Notes: generated from the sequence alone by a model not told the origin. A stretch of 64,000 nt of DNA from CAYRTV01 sp964505785 (GCA_964505785.1 CAZDJZ010000001.1:124001-188000); one strand, 5' to 3'. Shown: positions 44,459 through 52,583, numbered from the stretch's first letter. Numbers and translations: made by a program.

Positions 44459-44752
44459 TCAGGAAGTCTGGTTTTTCAGCTCTTCTTTTTTCTTATCAAC
44501 AAATTCCTTGATTGAGTCTACGCCTTCGTTAGTCCGCTCCCGGACTCTCTGAATGCTCTTTTCGGCTTCTTTGGAAATTTTTTCATAATTTTCTTTGGCT
44601 TTTTCCCCAGTGGCCATGGCGTTGTTTCTGATTTTTTTCCTGGTTTCTTCTCCGCTGGCCGGAGCGAACAGTACACCCAGGATAAATCCTGTTGCCGTGC
44701 CAAGCAGAAAAGACAAAGTGACTTCAACGGCGGTCGAGTTATTATCGTTCAT
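44459..44752 (-). CDS. YtxH-domain membrane protein
   Basis: The 97-residue protein has one Gly/Ala-rich TM (LSFLLGTATGFILGVLFAPASGEETR), the YtxH signature, followed by a Lys/Glu-rich helix (KAKENYEKISKEAEKSIQRV). YtxH proteins are associated with cell-envelope and stress functions, but no activity is established. AGGAGG before the ATG lies within the end of the next gene upstream, which overlaps it by 11 bases. Confidence 0.85.
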   Translation of the reverse strand: MNDNNSTAVEVTLSFLLGTATGFILGVLFAPASGEETRKKIRNNAMATGEKAKENYEKISKEAEKSIQRVRERTNEGVDSIKEFVDKKKEELKNQTS

Positions 44753-45116
44753 TTTTGTCCTCCTTTTTTTTCTTTTTCAGCAACCGCCAGCCGAATCTAA
44801 TCAGCGGGAAAAGAAACGGCATATATTTGGAACCGGGTTTAACGATCCTGGTGGTCACAAAAAACGCTGCTTCCGATAAATTGACGGCTGTTTTTTTTGA
44901 AGCTTCAATAAATTCTCCGACATCATCCAGTTCCTGGTTGACTTTGCGGTTGGTCTCGTTAAGGTTTTTTGCCAGCTCTCGGATTTCCACTAGGGCTGCC
45001 GATCCCTCCCGGGCGGTTTTTTTCATTTGCTGCATGAAAATAACCAGGTAAGTGACGGCGACCACAGCGGCGATCGTCAAAACAAGTAGTAAAAATTGAT
45101 TGAGTGTTAATGCCAT
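44742..45116 (-). CDS. DUF948-type membrane protein
   Basis: The 124-residue protein has one TM (about 8-30), then a helix (KKTAREGSAALVEIRELAKNLNETNRKVNQELD) of the kind found in DUF948/YtxG-like proteins, which typically lie next to YtxH genes as here. The overlap with the YtxH gene indicates co-translation. Function is not established for the family. Confidence 0.8.
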   Translation of the reverse strand: MALTLNQFLLLVLTIAAVVAVTYLVIFMQQMKKTAREGSAALVEIRELAKNLNETNRKVNQELDDVGEFIEASKKTAVNLSEAAFFVTTRIVKPGSKYMPFLFPLIRFGWRLLKKKKKEDKNER

Positions 45117-45243
45117 ATAATATAAAAATATGAAAATCCGCCGGCTTTGTCAATAAATTCCCGGCCTGACCTGAAATTGCAGTGCTCGCCGCCCGGCTGT
45201 GCCGGGTTCCCTCAAACCCGGCGTATGCATAATCCAGGTTCTA
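45117..45243. other. intergenic hairpins
   Basis: GCCGGGTT (45201-45208) pairs with AACCCGGC (45215-45222), and CCCGGC (45192-45197) can instead pair with GCCGGG (45201-45206). The two stems exclude each other. There is no T-run on the minus strand, so an intrinsic terminator is not shown. GCATAATCCAGG at 45227-45238 resembles the inverted-repeat element ends seen elsewhere. Confidence 0.4.
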
Positions 45244-45834
45244 TTAACGGATCAGAATTTTATCCAATTTTTCGATGTCCCATTTCCGGCTGATTTGGTT
45301 CAGGATATCCGCATATTTCTGTTGCTTCTGGGCCTCGACCGCTTCTCTCCACTTCTCAAGAAGCACGGAGGAAGTGAAATGACGGTTTGCTTTCAGCAAA
45401 CGGTTGATTCCGCGAAGCGCTCTCCATTGAGTGATCATGATCAGGGCCAGGGCGGCGAAAAAAACATTAGGGCCGGGAAGAAAAGCCATCAGGCCGCTGA
45501 CCGGAAGCAGCAGGCTTTCCAGAACCAAAAGAACAATATGCAGGGTTCGCTGTCTTTGTAAATAAAAGAAAAAACGGGAGTGGATTTTTTTACCGGGGGG
45601 TCCGGAATAATGGATGGTGACAGTCCCGGGTTTTTGTTGCAGGATTCTTTCAAATGCCTGTTCACGGCTTAAAAAACGGGCGGGAAGGAGCATTAATTTT
45701 TTTTTGGCGGTTTTCCATATCTGTTCCCATTTGGAGAATTGGACATTTACCTGATGAAGAGGTTCAGTGGAGAAAAAACGGTATTTTTGATGTGTGTCTT
45801 GAAGGAAGAAATATTCTATTTGGTCACCTGGCAT
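45244..45834 (-). CDS. uncharacterised membrane protein, possibly Mit_KHE1-like
   Basis: The 196-residue protein has two close TM helices (about 105-145) around LPGPNVFFAALALIMITQWRALRG. That segment recalls the domain of the mitochondrial K+/H+-exchange-related family (a Pro-rich turn, PN-x-F and then a W-R-A-x-x-G motif), but this is a weak resemblance. Soluble N- and C-terminal parts are basic. It lies alone; no function assigned. Confidence 0.6.
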   Translation of the reverse strand: MPGDQIEYFFLQDTHQKYRFFSTEPLHQVNVQFSKWEQIWKTAKKKLMLLPARFLSREQAFERILQQKPGTVTIHYSGPPGKKIHSRFFFYLQRQRTLHIVLLVLESLLLPVSGLMAFLPGPNVFFAALALIMITQWRALRGINRLLKANRHFTSSVLLEKWREAVEAQKQQKYADILNQISRKWDIEKLDKILIR

Positions 45835-45905
45835 GATATTGCATCAAAGAATTGTCGTCGTCTGCGGCAATCCAGGCCTGTGAATAATTCATATTCATAT
45901 CCGGA
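45835..45905. repeat. short GGCAATCCAGGCCTGTGAATAATTC element
   Basis: CCAGGCCTGTGAATAATTCAT matches the right arm of the inverted-repeat family at 49277-49424 and the ends near 37690-37713. Only one arm is recognisable here. Confidence 0.5.
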
Positions 45906-47231
45906 TTATTTAATATAACCCAGGCTTCGGAGTTCTTCCAAGACTTTTTCGTCCAATTCGCGGGGCGTCTCTTGGCCGGGAGACTTTCGGCCGGTATCGT
46001 GGGTCGGAACAGTTTTAACTTTCAGGCGCCGCGAAAAAGCTTCCTGAATGATTTTCCCATCCATATCTTCGCCTACGGGAATACCGTAAAGTGAGAGGAG
46101 AGTCGGAGTCAAATCATAAATACTGACATCATTCAATCTTGACCCAGGTTTGACATCAGGACCGTTGATGATAATGACTCCATGCGCAAGCTCGGGGGTG
46201 CCGTAGTGATTATAGCCTGCTGTGCTGAAGTTGAATCCATGGTCGGATACGATAAAAAAAGTAGTATCCGGCGGAGCTTTGGCTTTTAGGCGTCCCACCA
46301 CATTATCCATATACGTATAGACCGGAGCGATGATCTCCGTCATATCTTGATAGAGTTTCTTTTCCGTTTCGGGCGAGGGCCCTCCCAGTTCTTCATTTTC
46401 CTGAAGCCAGCGGTCCCGGAGTTCTTCCTTTAAAAATATAGAGGCGAAATGAGAAGTGGTATCAATCAGGCGGAGGTAAACGGCAAAAAAATCGACGGGA
46501 ACGGATTCCAGGAGATACAGGGCCGTATTTTCTACGGATTTATCCTGCAGGAAAAACCTGCGGAAAAACCGAATCTGCCGTTCCCGTTGTTCAGGAATAT
46601 AATCAAAACGCTTGCGTGCCTGCTGCAGGTAATGGGGAATATTTTCCGCCTTAATCAATGTTTTGAATTGCCGGTCATCGAAGCGGACGACCTTTGGATA
46701 GATTTTCGGATATAAATCGGGAGGAAAGGTGATGCCTTCATATTCCAGATACCGGTCAATGCTGATGGTATACCTGTCTGAGACCAGATATCCGTTGACC
46801 GGAGACGCCGGAAAGGTGCAAAACCAATTGATGACACCGACCTTGTACTGATAGTCCCCGAGAATTTCCCAGGCGAATTTGACCCGGATATCGTCCACGG
46901 AATAAGGGACTTTGATATTATTGTTTTCCACATAATTCCAATCCAAAACTCCGTGCTTAAGCATGGTTTTGCCTGTTCCTATCGACGTCCAAATAACAGG
47001 TGATTTTGTCGGCCGGACCGTATGGAAAACCCCGGCGCTTCCTTCTTGAATCATGGAAGCCAGATGGGGAAGTTTATTCTGGGATAAGAGCGGATTAATA
47101 ATGTTCCAATCCGCCCCATCTAATCCGATAATCATCACGTTTGAAGGAGAAGGCGCAGATTGAAAAAAGATAAAATATATTAAAGCAGCCAGCACTGCGG
47201 CTGCGGCAGTGAATATTAATATTTTTTTCAT
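45906..47231 (-). CDS. alkaline-phosphatase-superfamily hydrolase (type I phosphodiesterase/nucleotide pyrophosphatase-like)
   Basis: The 441-residue protein has an N-terminal TM or signal (about 4-23), then the metal site VMIIGLDGADW (Asp38), the nucleophile region RPTKSPVIWTSIGTG with a likely Ser77, and the second metal block TFFIVSDHGFNF with Asp and His, followed by NHYGTPELAHGV. This family cleaves phosphodiesters or phosphonates, outside the cytoplasm here. It ends in LRSLGYIK, like the fragment at 1-189. The substrate is unknown. Confidence 0.85.
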   Translation of the reverse strand: MKKILIFTAAAAVLAALIYFIFFQSAPSPSNVMIIGLDGADWNIINPLLSQNKLPHLASMIQEGSAGVFHTVRPTKSPVIWTSIGTGKTMLKHGVLDWNYVENNNIKVPYSVDDIRVKFAWEILGDYQYKVGVINWFCTFPASPVNGYLVSDRYTISIDRYLEYEGITFPPDLYPKIYPKVVRFDDRQFKTLIKAENIPHYLQQARKRFDYIPEQRERQIRFFRRFFLQDKSVENTALYLLESVPVDFFAVYLRLIDTTSHFASIFLKEELRDRWLQENEELGGPSPETEKKLYQDMTEIIAPVYTYMDNVVGRLKAKAPPDTTFFIVSDHGFNFSTAGYNHYGTPELAHGVIIINGPDVKPGSRLNDVSIYDLTPTLLSLYGIPVGEDMDGKIIQEAFSRRLKVKTVPTHDTGRKSPGQETPRELDEKVLEELRSLGYIK

Positions 47232-47376
47232 TTATAAAGGAACCTCTGCATGTGGCTTTTTCAGGATAAACAAGATTCGATTTTACCTGAACCGGAGGTG
47301 AATTGCAATCAAAGACCGGGTTGACTTCAAACGGGGATGAATCTAATATGAGTTTTGAATACGAAATGGGCTTTTG

Positions 47377-47937
47377 ATGAGAAAAAAATCAAAAATCAAA
47401 AATCAAAAATCAAAAATAATCCACTGGACTGCTGAGGCTGTTGTGATTTTTGCATTGATATTATCCGGTTGGGGATGCGGATATCATCTGCGCGGGACGG
47501 GCAGTTCGCTTCCTTCTCATATTACGTCCATCAGTGTGCCGATGTTTGATAACAACACCAACCGTTACCAATTGGATTTGAAATTAACCCAGGCGGTTAT
47601 CAATGAATTAGTGGCCAGGGGAAAAGTCAATGTGCAGGATGACTCGACTGCGGCGGATGCGGTTTTGGCCGGAGAGATCACAACATTCAATGCGAATCCG
47701 ATTGCGTTTTCGGGGCAGGCCACAGCCGACCGCTACAATATCACCATTATTGCGAAAGTCATTTTACGCGATCTGGTCAATAACAAGGTGATTTTTTCCA
47801 ATCCCTATTTTGTTTATCAAAGTGAATATGAAGTCGCGGAAGGAACTGACTTTGAAACGGTTGAGCAGGAAGCCATCGATGAAATTTCAGAAAAATTTGC
47901 GCGCAGCCTGGTCATTACCATGCTGGAGGGATTTTAA
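47377..47937 (+). CDS. lptE: LPS-assembly lipoprotein LptE
   Basis: The 186-residue protein helps LptD insert LPS into the outer membrane. After the signal peptide the lipidated Cys begins the LptE mark CGYHLRGTG. The lipobox SGWGC is weak. Then follow ISVPMFDNNTNRYQLDLKLTQAV and a beta-sheet domain. The chosen ATG (47377) is preferred to a TTG one codon earlier. The basic signal-peptide start KSKIKNQKSKI is encoded by a perfect four-copy TCAAAAA array. holA follows with a one-base overlap, a common lptE-holA pairing. Confidence 0.9.
   Translation: MRKKSKIKNQKSKIIHWTAEAVVIFALILSGWGCGYHLRGTGSSLPSHITSISVPMFDNNTNRYQLDLKLTQAVINELVARGKVNVQDDSTAADAVLAGEITTFNANPIAFSGQATADRYNITIIAKVILRDLVNNKVIFSNPYFVYQSEYEVAEGTDFETVEQEAIDEISEKFARSLVITMLEGF
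47389..47416 (+). repeat. TCAAAAA heptamer array inside the lptE signal peptide
   Basis: Four perfect tandem copies of TCAAAAA fill 47389-47416 and code for SKIKNQK then SKI. Because three heptamers make seven codons, the peptide itself repeats every seven residues. On the minus strand the array gives TGA in all three frames. Confidence 0.95.
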
Positions 47938-48995
47938 TGCCGGCTTCCGCATATTTTTTTTTCGGAGAGGAGACCTATCCGGCTTTTGAGCATCTGGAGA
48001 GATTGATCCATGAAATGAAATCAGATCCGGACCAGGCCCCGGATGTGGAGCGTTTTAACTTGAAGACGGAAACCTGGGCGGAGATCCTTGATTCAGCCCG
48101 GAGCATGCCGCTTCTCTTTTCCTCCCAACGCTTGATTTTGGTTCAGTCTCCGGCGCGAAAGAAACCGAATACTCCCTCTGCGTATGAGGAGATCAATGAT
48201 GAGGATAAAAAACTGATCTCCGACTATTTTTCTTCTCCTTCTTCCAGCACGGTGATGGTTATTATTTTCCCCGGTAAGGTCAAGCGTTCCAGTGGCCTGA
48301 TCCGTTTTTTCGGATCCCTGGGGCAAAATATCCAGATTAAGGAATGCAAACCTTACAAAGACAGCCAAGTTTATTCATGGATAAAAAACCGGCTCAAGGA
48401 AGAAAAAAAAACCATATCCGGTGAAGCTTTGCGAAGGCTGGTTGAATTGACCGGCAATGACCTCGGTATTTTAAACCAGGAATTAAAGAAATTGAGTACG
48501 TTTACGGGAGGAGACAGCCGGATTGACCTGACGCATGTGGATGAAATTTCCGGATGGGGAAAGGAATTCACTGATTTTGACATCACTAACGAGCTTGAAG
48601 CCGGCAATTACCGGCGCTCGGTCCTGGTGATTGACCGCATGCTGGAAAAGGGAAACATCAATCCGATTCAGATTCTCAATCAAATCGCCGGTTTTTTGCA
48701 GAATATCCTTCTGGCGAAATTAAGACTCATCGAAGGCAAAAAAGACAGAAAAGCGATTTTTCGGGAAATTTATCCCCATATAAGTGAAAATTGGACGGAT
48801 CTTTACGAGCGTAAATCTAATCATCTGTTTCGGACAGCCGATCGCCTTTCTCTTGAGGAGATCCGCATTCAGGTTAAGCGGCTCCGCCGTGTAGACCTGA
48901 AGATAAAAAGCACCGGTCTTCCTTTTCAGCCGCTGATTGAAGAATGGATCTATTTGTTTGTAAAACAGGTGCATACAGTGAATCGTGAATCGTGA
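47937..48995 (+). CDS. holA: DNA polymerase III subunit delta
   Basis: The 352-residue clamp-loader subunit opens the sliding clamp. It has the N-terminal P-loop-like AAA+ domain without Walker A (SAYFFFGEETYPAFEHLERLI, the usual F-x-GEE start), ILVQSPARKK, LIRFFGSLGQNIQIKECKPY, LVELTGNDLGILNQELKKLSTF, DFDITNELEAGNYRRSV and the C-terminal collar domain. The start overlaps the lptE stop by one base. The last residues VNRES and the stop (48993-48995) lie in three tandem GTGAATC copies. Confidence 0.92.
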   Translation: MPASAYFFFGEETYPAFEHLERLIHEMKSDPDQAPDVERFNLKTETWAEILDSARSMPLLFSSQRLILVQSPARKKPNTPSAYEEINDEDKKLISDYFSSPSSSTVMVIIFPGKVKRSSGLIRFFGSLGQNIQIKECKPYKDSQVYSWIKNRLKEEKKTISGEALRRLVELTGNDLGILNQELKKLSTFTGGDSRIDLTHVDEISGWGKEFTDFDITNELEAGNYRRSVLVIDRMLEKGNINPIQILNQIAGFLQNILLAKLRLIEGKKDRKAIFREIYPHISENWTDLYERKSNHLFRTADRLSLEEIRIQVKRLRRVDLKIKSTGLPFQPLIEEWIYLFVKQVHTVNRES

Positions 48996-48998
48996 ATC
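48978..48998 (+). repeat. GTGAATC heptamer array at the holA stop
   Basis: Three perfect copies of GTGAATC at 48978, 48985 and 48992 carry TGA in each of the three frames in turn; the third one ends holA. Confidence 0.95.
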
Positions 48999-49017
48999 GT
49001 TTATTGCGTTTTTTTAA

Positions 49018-49076
49018 TCCGTCTAAGTCTATCTAGGCCTGTATAGGTCTATCTAAGTCTGTTAGACCGATTCGGT
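49018..49076. repeat. degenerate GTCTATCTAGG-type tandem stretch
   Basis: CCGTCTAAG, TCTATCTAGGCCTG, TATAGGTCTATCTAAG and TCTGTTAGACCGATTCGGTCTGTTCG follow one another as imperfect repeats of 13-15 bp. Single related stretches occur near 31624 and 36552, each close to a TCTGTTCG. Confidence 0.55.
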
Positions 49077-49124
49077 CTGTTCGCTGCGCCCGCATTACTA
49101 GAGCTGCTTGGGTTCGATAATTCG

Positions 49125-49258
49125 TGTCATTCTGAGGAACGAAGCGGCGGCGGGATATGGCCCTTATCCATTGCCATGTGGAAACGGTTTTTATATAAAG
49201 ACGCTGACATTAGATCCGGCGAGGCAGAAGGAGATCCTTCGCTTTGCTCAGGATGACA
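49125..49258 (-). repeat. dispersed element, copy 2
   Basis: The ends TGTCATTCTGAG and CTCAGGATGACA are inverted with one mismatch in 12. The reverse complement matches copy 1 at 37379-37490 over GAAGGATCTCCTTCTGCC and the whole of ACCGTTTCCACATGGCAATG plus neighbouring bases. Copies 1 and 2 are in opposite orientation 12 kb apart. Confidence 0.88.
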
Positions 49259-49276
49259 TGGTGTATCATTTTCTAA

Positions 49277-49424
49277 CCTGAACTATTCATAAAAAAATTG
49301 CGGTTATAATAATATATATGTGCAAAAGAAAAACTTTCAATTTGAACTTTTAATAAAAATCATGTTAATCGTTGATAAAAAAGGAATTACAAAAACATCG
49401 CAATTTTTTCATGAATAATTCAGG
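49277..49424. repeat. MITE-like inverted-repeat element
   Basis: A 27-bp left arm (49277-49303, CCTGAACTATTCAT then an A-run and TTGCGG) is matched by a right arm (49398-49424, CGCAATTTTTTC then ATGAATAATTCAGG) as its reverse complement with three mismatches. The AT-rich core of about 95 bp has no open frame. Single arms of the same family lie at several other gaps. Confidence 0.85.
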
Positions 49425-49498
49425 CTAAGCAATAAGCAAGGCTGAATAAGCTGAGAAAGACTTGAACAGACAAAGATGGGCTAAAGTGAGGGATGAAT

Positions 49499-49777
49499 TT
49501 ATTGAGAAGGACTCGGATTGATGGATTCAACACCCCGGGAAATCCTGGACTTATAGCGGTCCCCGGTCCGTTTGTGGATGGCGCCTTTTTTAACGGTTCG
49601 GTCGATGATGGAAAAGGTTTCCGGAAGCTGTTTAATCGCGTCTTCCCGTTCATTATTCGCTATAAAGGTCCGCATTTTTTTCATCTCTCTGCGAAGAATG
49701 GATTTATTGCGGTTGTTGATTTGTCTCCGGCGTTGGCTGTACCGGATTTGTTTTTCTGCAGATTTATGTTGTGCCAT
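49499..49777 (-). CDS. rpsT: 30S ribosomal protein S20
   Basis: The 92-residue basic protein binds 16S rRNA. MAQHKSAEKQIRYSQRRRQINNRN is a typical S20 start (HKSAxKR), followed by REMKKMRT and KKGAIHKRTGDRYKSRIS, which matches the GxIHKNxAARxKSR end. AGGAG lies nine bases before the ATG. It is divergent from murJ, a common rpsT-murJ arrangement. Confidence 0.95.
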   Translation of the reverse strand: MAQHKSAEKQIRYSQRRRQINNRNKSILRREMKKMRTFIANNEREDAIKQLPETFSIIDRTVKKGAIHKRTGDRYKSRISRGVESINPSPSQ

Positions 49778-49868
49778 TGGTTTCTCCTGTCCAAATTAGG
49801 GACTGTATGATAAGATATTGACCTTGTTTTGTCAACCTTAACCCTAATAAGAACCTGGAAACCGGCAT

Positions 49869-51482
49869 ATGAACAGTGATAAACAATCCCAAGAAAGTCA
49901 AAACAGACTCCTTCGTTCGACTTTAGCCGTTTCCGTGCCGACTTTATTCAGCCGGATTTTCGGATACATTCGAGACATGATTCAGGCTTATTACATGGGA
50001 ACAGGACGAAGTGCGGATGCCTTCACCATTGCTTATCTTATCCCCAATCTTCTCCGGCGCTTGACAGGAGAGGGAGCGATGACGGCTGCTTTTGTTCCTG
50101 TGTTTTCCCGGATGAAGAAAAAAGAGAGCCGGGATGAACTGTGGAAATTCGCCAATGCCTTTTTTTTCGATATGACTGTGATAATGGCCGCAGTCGTTGT
50201 GCTGGGCATCCTGTTTTCGCCTTTGCTTGTGAAGGTGATCGGGATGGGATTTCAGGAAGTCCAGGGGAAATTGGACCTGACAGTCACTTTAACCCGGATT
50301 ATGTTTCCCTATATTTTCCTGATCAGTTTATCTGCATTGGCGATGGCCGTCTTGAATTCATTCCATAAATTTTTTTTTCCTGCCTTGACTCCGGTTCTTT
50401 TTAATCTTGCCGTTATCACCTTGGCTGTATGCTTTGCCGGCCGCAGTCAAGAGCCGGCTTATGTTTTTGCTGCCGGAGTGGTCGTGGGAGGATTTCTCCA
50501 GTTGGCGTTTCAGCTGCCTTTTTTATGGCGGCAGGGCATGAATTTCCGTTTTGGTTTGAGCTTTAAACATCCTGCGGTAAAAAAAGTCGGCCGGCTCATG
50601 GTCCCGGGGGTTATCGGAGCCGGAGTGTATCAAATCAATTTTGCATTAAGCCGGATGATTGCTTCCCTGCTTCCTGAAGGAAGCGTTGCTTCGCTTTATT
50701 ATTCTTCCCGGGTGCAAGAGCTGACTCTGGGGCTTTTTTCGGTTGCGCTTTCTATTGCGCTGCTTCCGACATTTTCGGATTTAGCCGCCGCCCGGGATAT
50801 CCCCCGGATGAAAAAAACCTTAAATTTTTCTTTCCGCATCGTGTCTTTTATCACATTTCCGGCATTGGCCGGGTTAGTGGTGCTTAATCAGCCTATTATC
50901 CAAGTTTTATATCAAAGGGGGCAATTTGATGCGGCTTCGACAGCGATGACTTCAGATTGCTTATTGTACTTTGCATTAGGGCTGCCCTTTATTTCCGGTG
51001 TGAAAATACTGGCTCCGGCTTTTTATTCATTAAAAGATACCCGGACCCCCGTTATTGTGGCTTCTCTGGTCATGGTTCTGTATATTCTTCTCTCCCTGCT
51101 GCTGATGGGTCCGCTTCGGGTTGGAGGAATCGCACTGGCCTTGTCCGTTTCATCGGTCTTTAATTTCCTGGGATTGTATTTTTTGCTTGAAAAGAAAATC
51201 GGACCCGTGGATAAAAGCAGGTTTATGCCGTCTGTTTTCAAATCAATGGCCGCCGCTGTCATTATGGGGGCGGGGGTGGCTTGGGTTTTTCCCTTGTTGG
51301 AATACCGGGATGCCGATGTCATGGGTCAAATCATCCGGCTGGCTGCCGGAATCGTGATGGGAATTATTATCTACCTTTTGATCAATCTGGCGGTCAACCG
51401 GGAAGACCTTCGCAGTCTGAAGAATATGTTTTCGCGGAAAGAAATCGTCCGGACGGAAGATTCAGTGAAAAGTGAAAAATGA
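49869..51482 (+). CDS. murJ: lipid II flippase MurJ
   Basis: The 537-residue protein has about 14 TM helices and moves lipid II to the periplasmic side. SVPTLFSRIFGYIRDMIQAYYMGTGRSADAFTIAYLIPNLLRRLTGEGAMTAAFVPVF covers the MurJ hallmark, with the conserved arginines facing the cavity. The C-terminal EDSVKSEK and the stop lie in an AGTGAAA heptamer array (51464-51484), and the tail resembles that of PlsC. It is followed by dtd after 59 bp. Confidence 0.93.
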   Translation: MNSDKQSQESQNRLLRSTLAVSVPTLFSRIFGYIRDMIQAYYMGTGRSADAFTIAYLIPNLLRRLTGEGAMTAAFVPVFSRMKKKESRDELWKFANAFFFDMTVIMAAVVVLGILFSPLLVKVIGMGFQEVQGKLDLTVTLTRIMFPYIFLISLSALAMAVLNSFHKFFFPALTPVLFNLAVITLAVCFAGRSQEPAYVFAAGVVVGGFLQLAFQLPFLWRQGMNFRFGLSFKHPAVKKVGRLMVPGVIGAGVYQINFALSRMIASLLPEGSVASLYYSSRVQELTLGLFSVALSIALLPTFSDLAAARDIPRMKKTLNFSFRIVSFITFPALAGLVVLNQPIIQVLYQRGQFDAASTAMTSDCLLYFALGLPFISGVKILAPAFYSLKDTRTPVIVASLVMVLYILLSLLLMGPLRVGGIALALSVSSVFNFLGLYFLLEKKIGPVDKSRFMPSVFKSMAAAVIMGAGVAWVFPLLEYRDADVMGQIIRLAAGIVMGIIIYLLINLAVNREDLRSLKNMFSRKEIVRTEDSVKSEK

Positions 51483-51484
51483 AA
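51464..51484 (+). repeat. AGTGAAA heptamer array at the murJ stop
   Basis: AGTGAAA, AGTGAAA and AATGAAA follow one another at 51464-51484. The stop of murJ (51480-51482) lies in the last copy. Confidence 0.85.
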
Positions 51485-51541
51485 AGGTGGCATTTCGTGA
51501 AGATTTTCGGACCTTAAGGAGAGAAGGCGGGAGGCGAGAGA

Positions 51542-51979
51542 ATGAAGATCGTATTACAGAAAGTGAAAAAGGCGTCGGTGGAAGTCGATGGCCAAGAAAT
51601 CGCTTGTATACCGCAGGGGATTTGCCTGCTTGTGGGCGTGGAAAAGGGAGACGGCGAGGATGATGCCCGGTTCCTGGCCCAAAAAATAGCCGGACTGAGA
51701 ATTTTTCCTGATGCAGACGGGAAAATGAATCTGTCCCTGCGGGATGTGAAAGGGGATATATTGGCCATATCTCAGTTCACCCTTGCGGGATCGGTCAAAA
51801 AAGGACGGCGGCCGAGCTTTGATCATGCTGAAACTCCGGAGGAAGCGGAAAAACTGTTTCAATGTTTTGTCCGGTTTATGCGGGATAATGGATTTCATGT
51901 CGCCACCGGCTGTTTCGGCGCCTTGATGGATGTCTCCCTTGTCAATGAAGGCCCGGTTACCTTTATTCTGTCATCGTAG
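51542..51979 (+). CDS. dtd: D-aminoacyl-tRNA deacylase
   Basis: The 145-residue enzyme removes D-amino acids from mischarged tRNA. It carries the two family motifs, SQFTLAG (usual form SQFTL) near the middle and NEGPVTFIL (the NxGPVT motif) near the C-terminus, and the start MKIVLQKVKKASVEVDG. Its length is normal. GGCGGGAGGCGAGAG before the ATG gives a good ribosome site. Confidence 0.95.
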   Translation: MKIVLQKVKKASVEVDGQEIACIPQGICLLVGVEKGDGEDDARFLAQKIAGLRIFPDADGKMNLSLRDVKGDILAISQFTLAGSVKKGRRPSFDHAETPEEAEKLFQCFVRFMRDNGFHVATGCFGALMDVSLVNEGPVTFILSS

Positions 51980-52078
51980 AATCTTAAATTGACGACCTTA
52001 TTAAACCTGAATTATTCCCGGGCAGAGATTGCCGCAGATGCCGTGTTGCGGCAGCGGAGGCGTGGTGAATGGCCCGGA
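51980..52078. repeat. CCTGAATTATTCCCGGGC intergenic stretch
   Basis: CCTGAATTATTC at 52008-52019 is the left arm of the inverted-repeat family, and GCCGCAGATGCCGTGTTGCGGCAG nearby can form a stem. This short gap lies between the convergent dtd and HEAT-repeat genes. Confidence 0.45.
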
Positions 52079-52549
52079 TTAAGTGAATTTGAGCCGGCTG
52101 GCCTTTTCAACCGCTTTTTCTGCTTCCGCCCGGACAAAGAGATTTTCATCGCGAATCAGCTGCATTAAGAGCTTAACGCATTCCTTTCCTCCGATTTCTC
52201 CGAGGACCCAGGCGGCGGTTTTTCTGACTTCAGTATTGTGGTCTTGGAAAAGGGGAATGAGGTTTTCCAGAAAGCGGGAATCTTTCCGTTTTCCCATGAG
52301 TTTCAAAACCGCACACTTGACATACCAATGATGGTGATAGAGTTTTTTCCGGATTTTCTCTGTATCTAAATGAGCGAGGTCCGCAAGGTGATTGACGGCG
52401 AAATCCCGGATTTTTTCATGCGGGTCCTCCAATAATTCCCAATACAATTCTATAGAGCCGGGACGGGATCCTAATTCACGGATACCGGCCGGTTGGGTTT
52501 CAGAACCGGCTGATTGAAGGGATTGCTTGATTCCATCCTTAACCGCCAT
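52079..52549 (-). CDS. HEAT-repeat protein
   Basis: The 156-residue protein is built of three to four HEAT/PBS-lyase-type helical repeats: EKIRDFAVNHLADLAHLD, WYVKCAVLKLMGKRKDSRFL, EVRKTAAWVLGEIGGKEC and LFVRAEAEKAVEKAS, each about 30 residues apart. Such proteins bind other proteins. Nothing here shows the partner. It lies 34 bases after ribBA, probably within reach of the same transcript. Confidence 0.85.
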   Translation of the reverse strand: MAVKDGIKQSLQSAGSETQPAGIRELGSRPGSIELYWELLEDPHEKIRDFAVNHLADLAHLDTEKIRKKLYHHHWYVKCAVLKLMGKRKDSRFLENLIPLFQDHNTEVRKTAAWVLGEIGGKECVKLLMQLIRDENLFVRAEAEKAVEKASRLKFT

Positions 52550-52583
52550 TGTTATCCTTACAAGCGATTACGCCTCCCTGGCT

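Larger units (their letters stand above)
48996..49498. other. long intergenic region made of three repeat types
   Basis: This 503-bp gap has no gene. It holds a GTCTATCTAAGTCTGT-like degenerate tandem stretch (about 49018-49075), the dispersed element at 49125-49258 and the inverted-repeat element at 49277-49424. Confidence 0.75.

Noticed and set aside
45191..45223. Possible terminator for the gene ending at 45244
   Set aside because: Two exclusive stems exist but no T-run follows on the minus strand.
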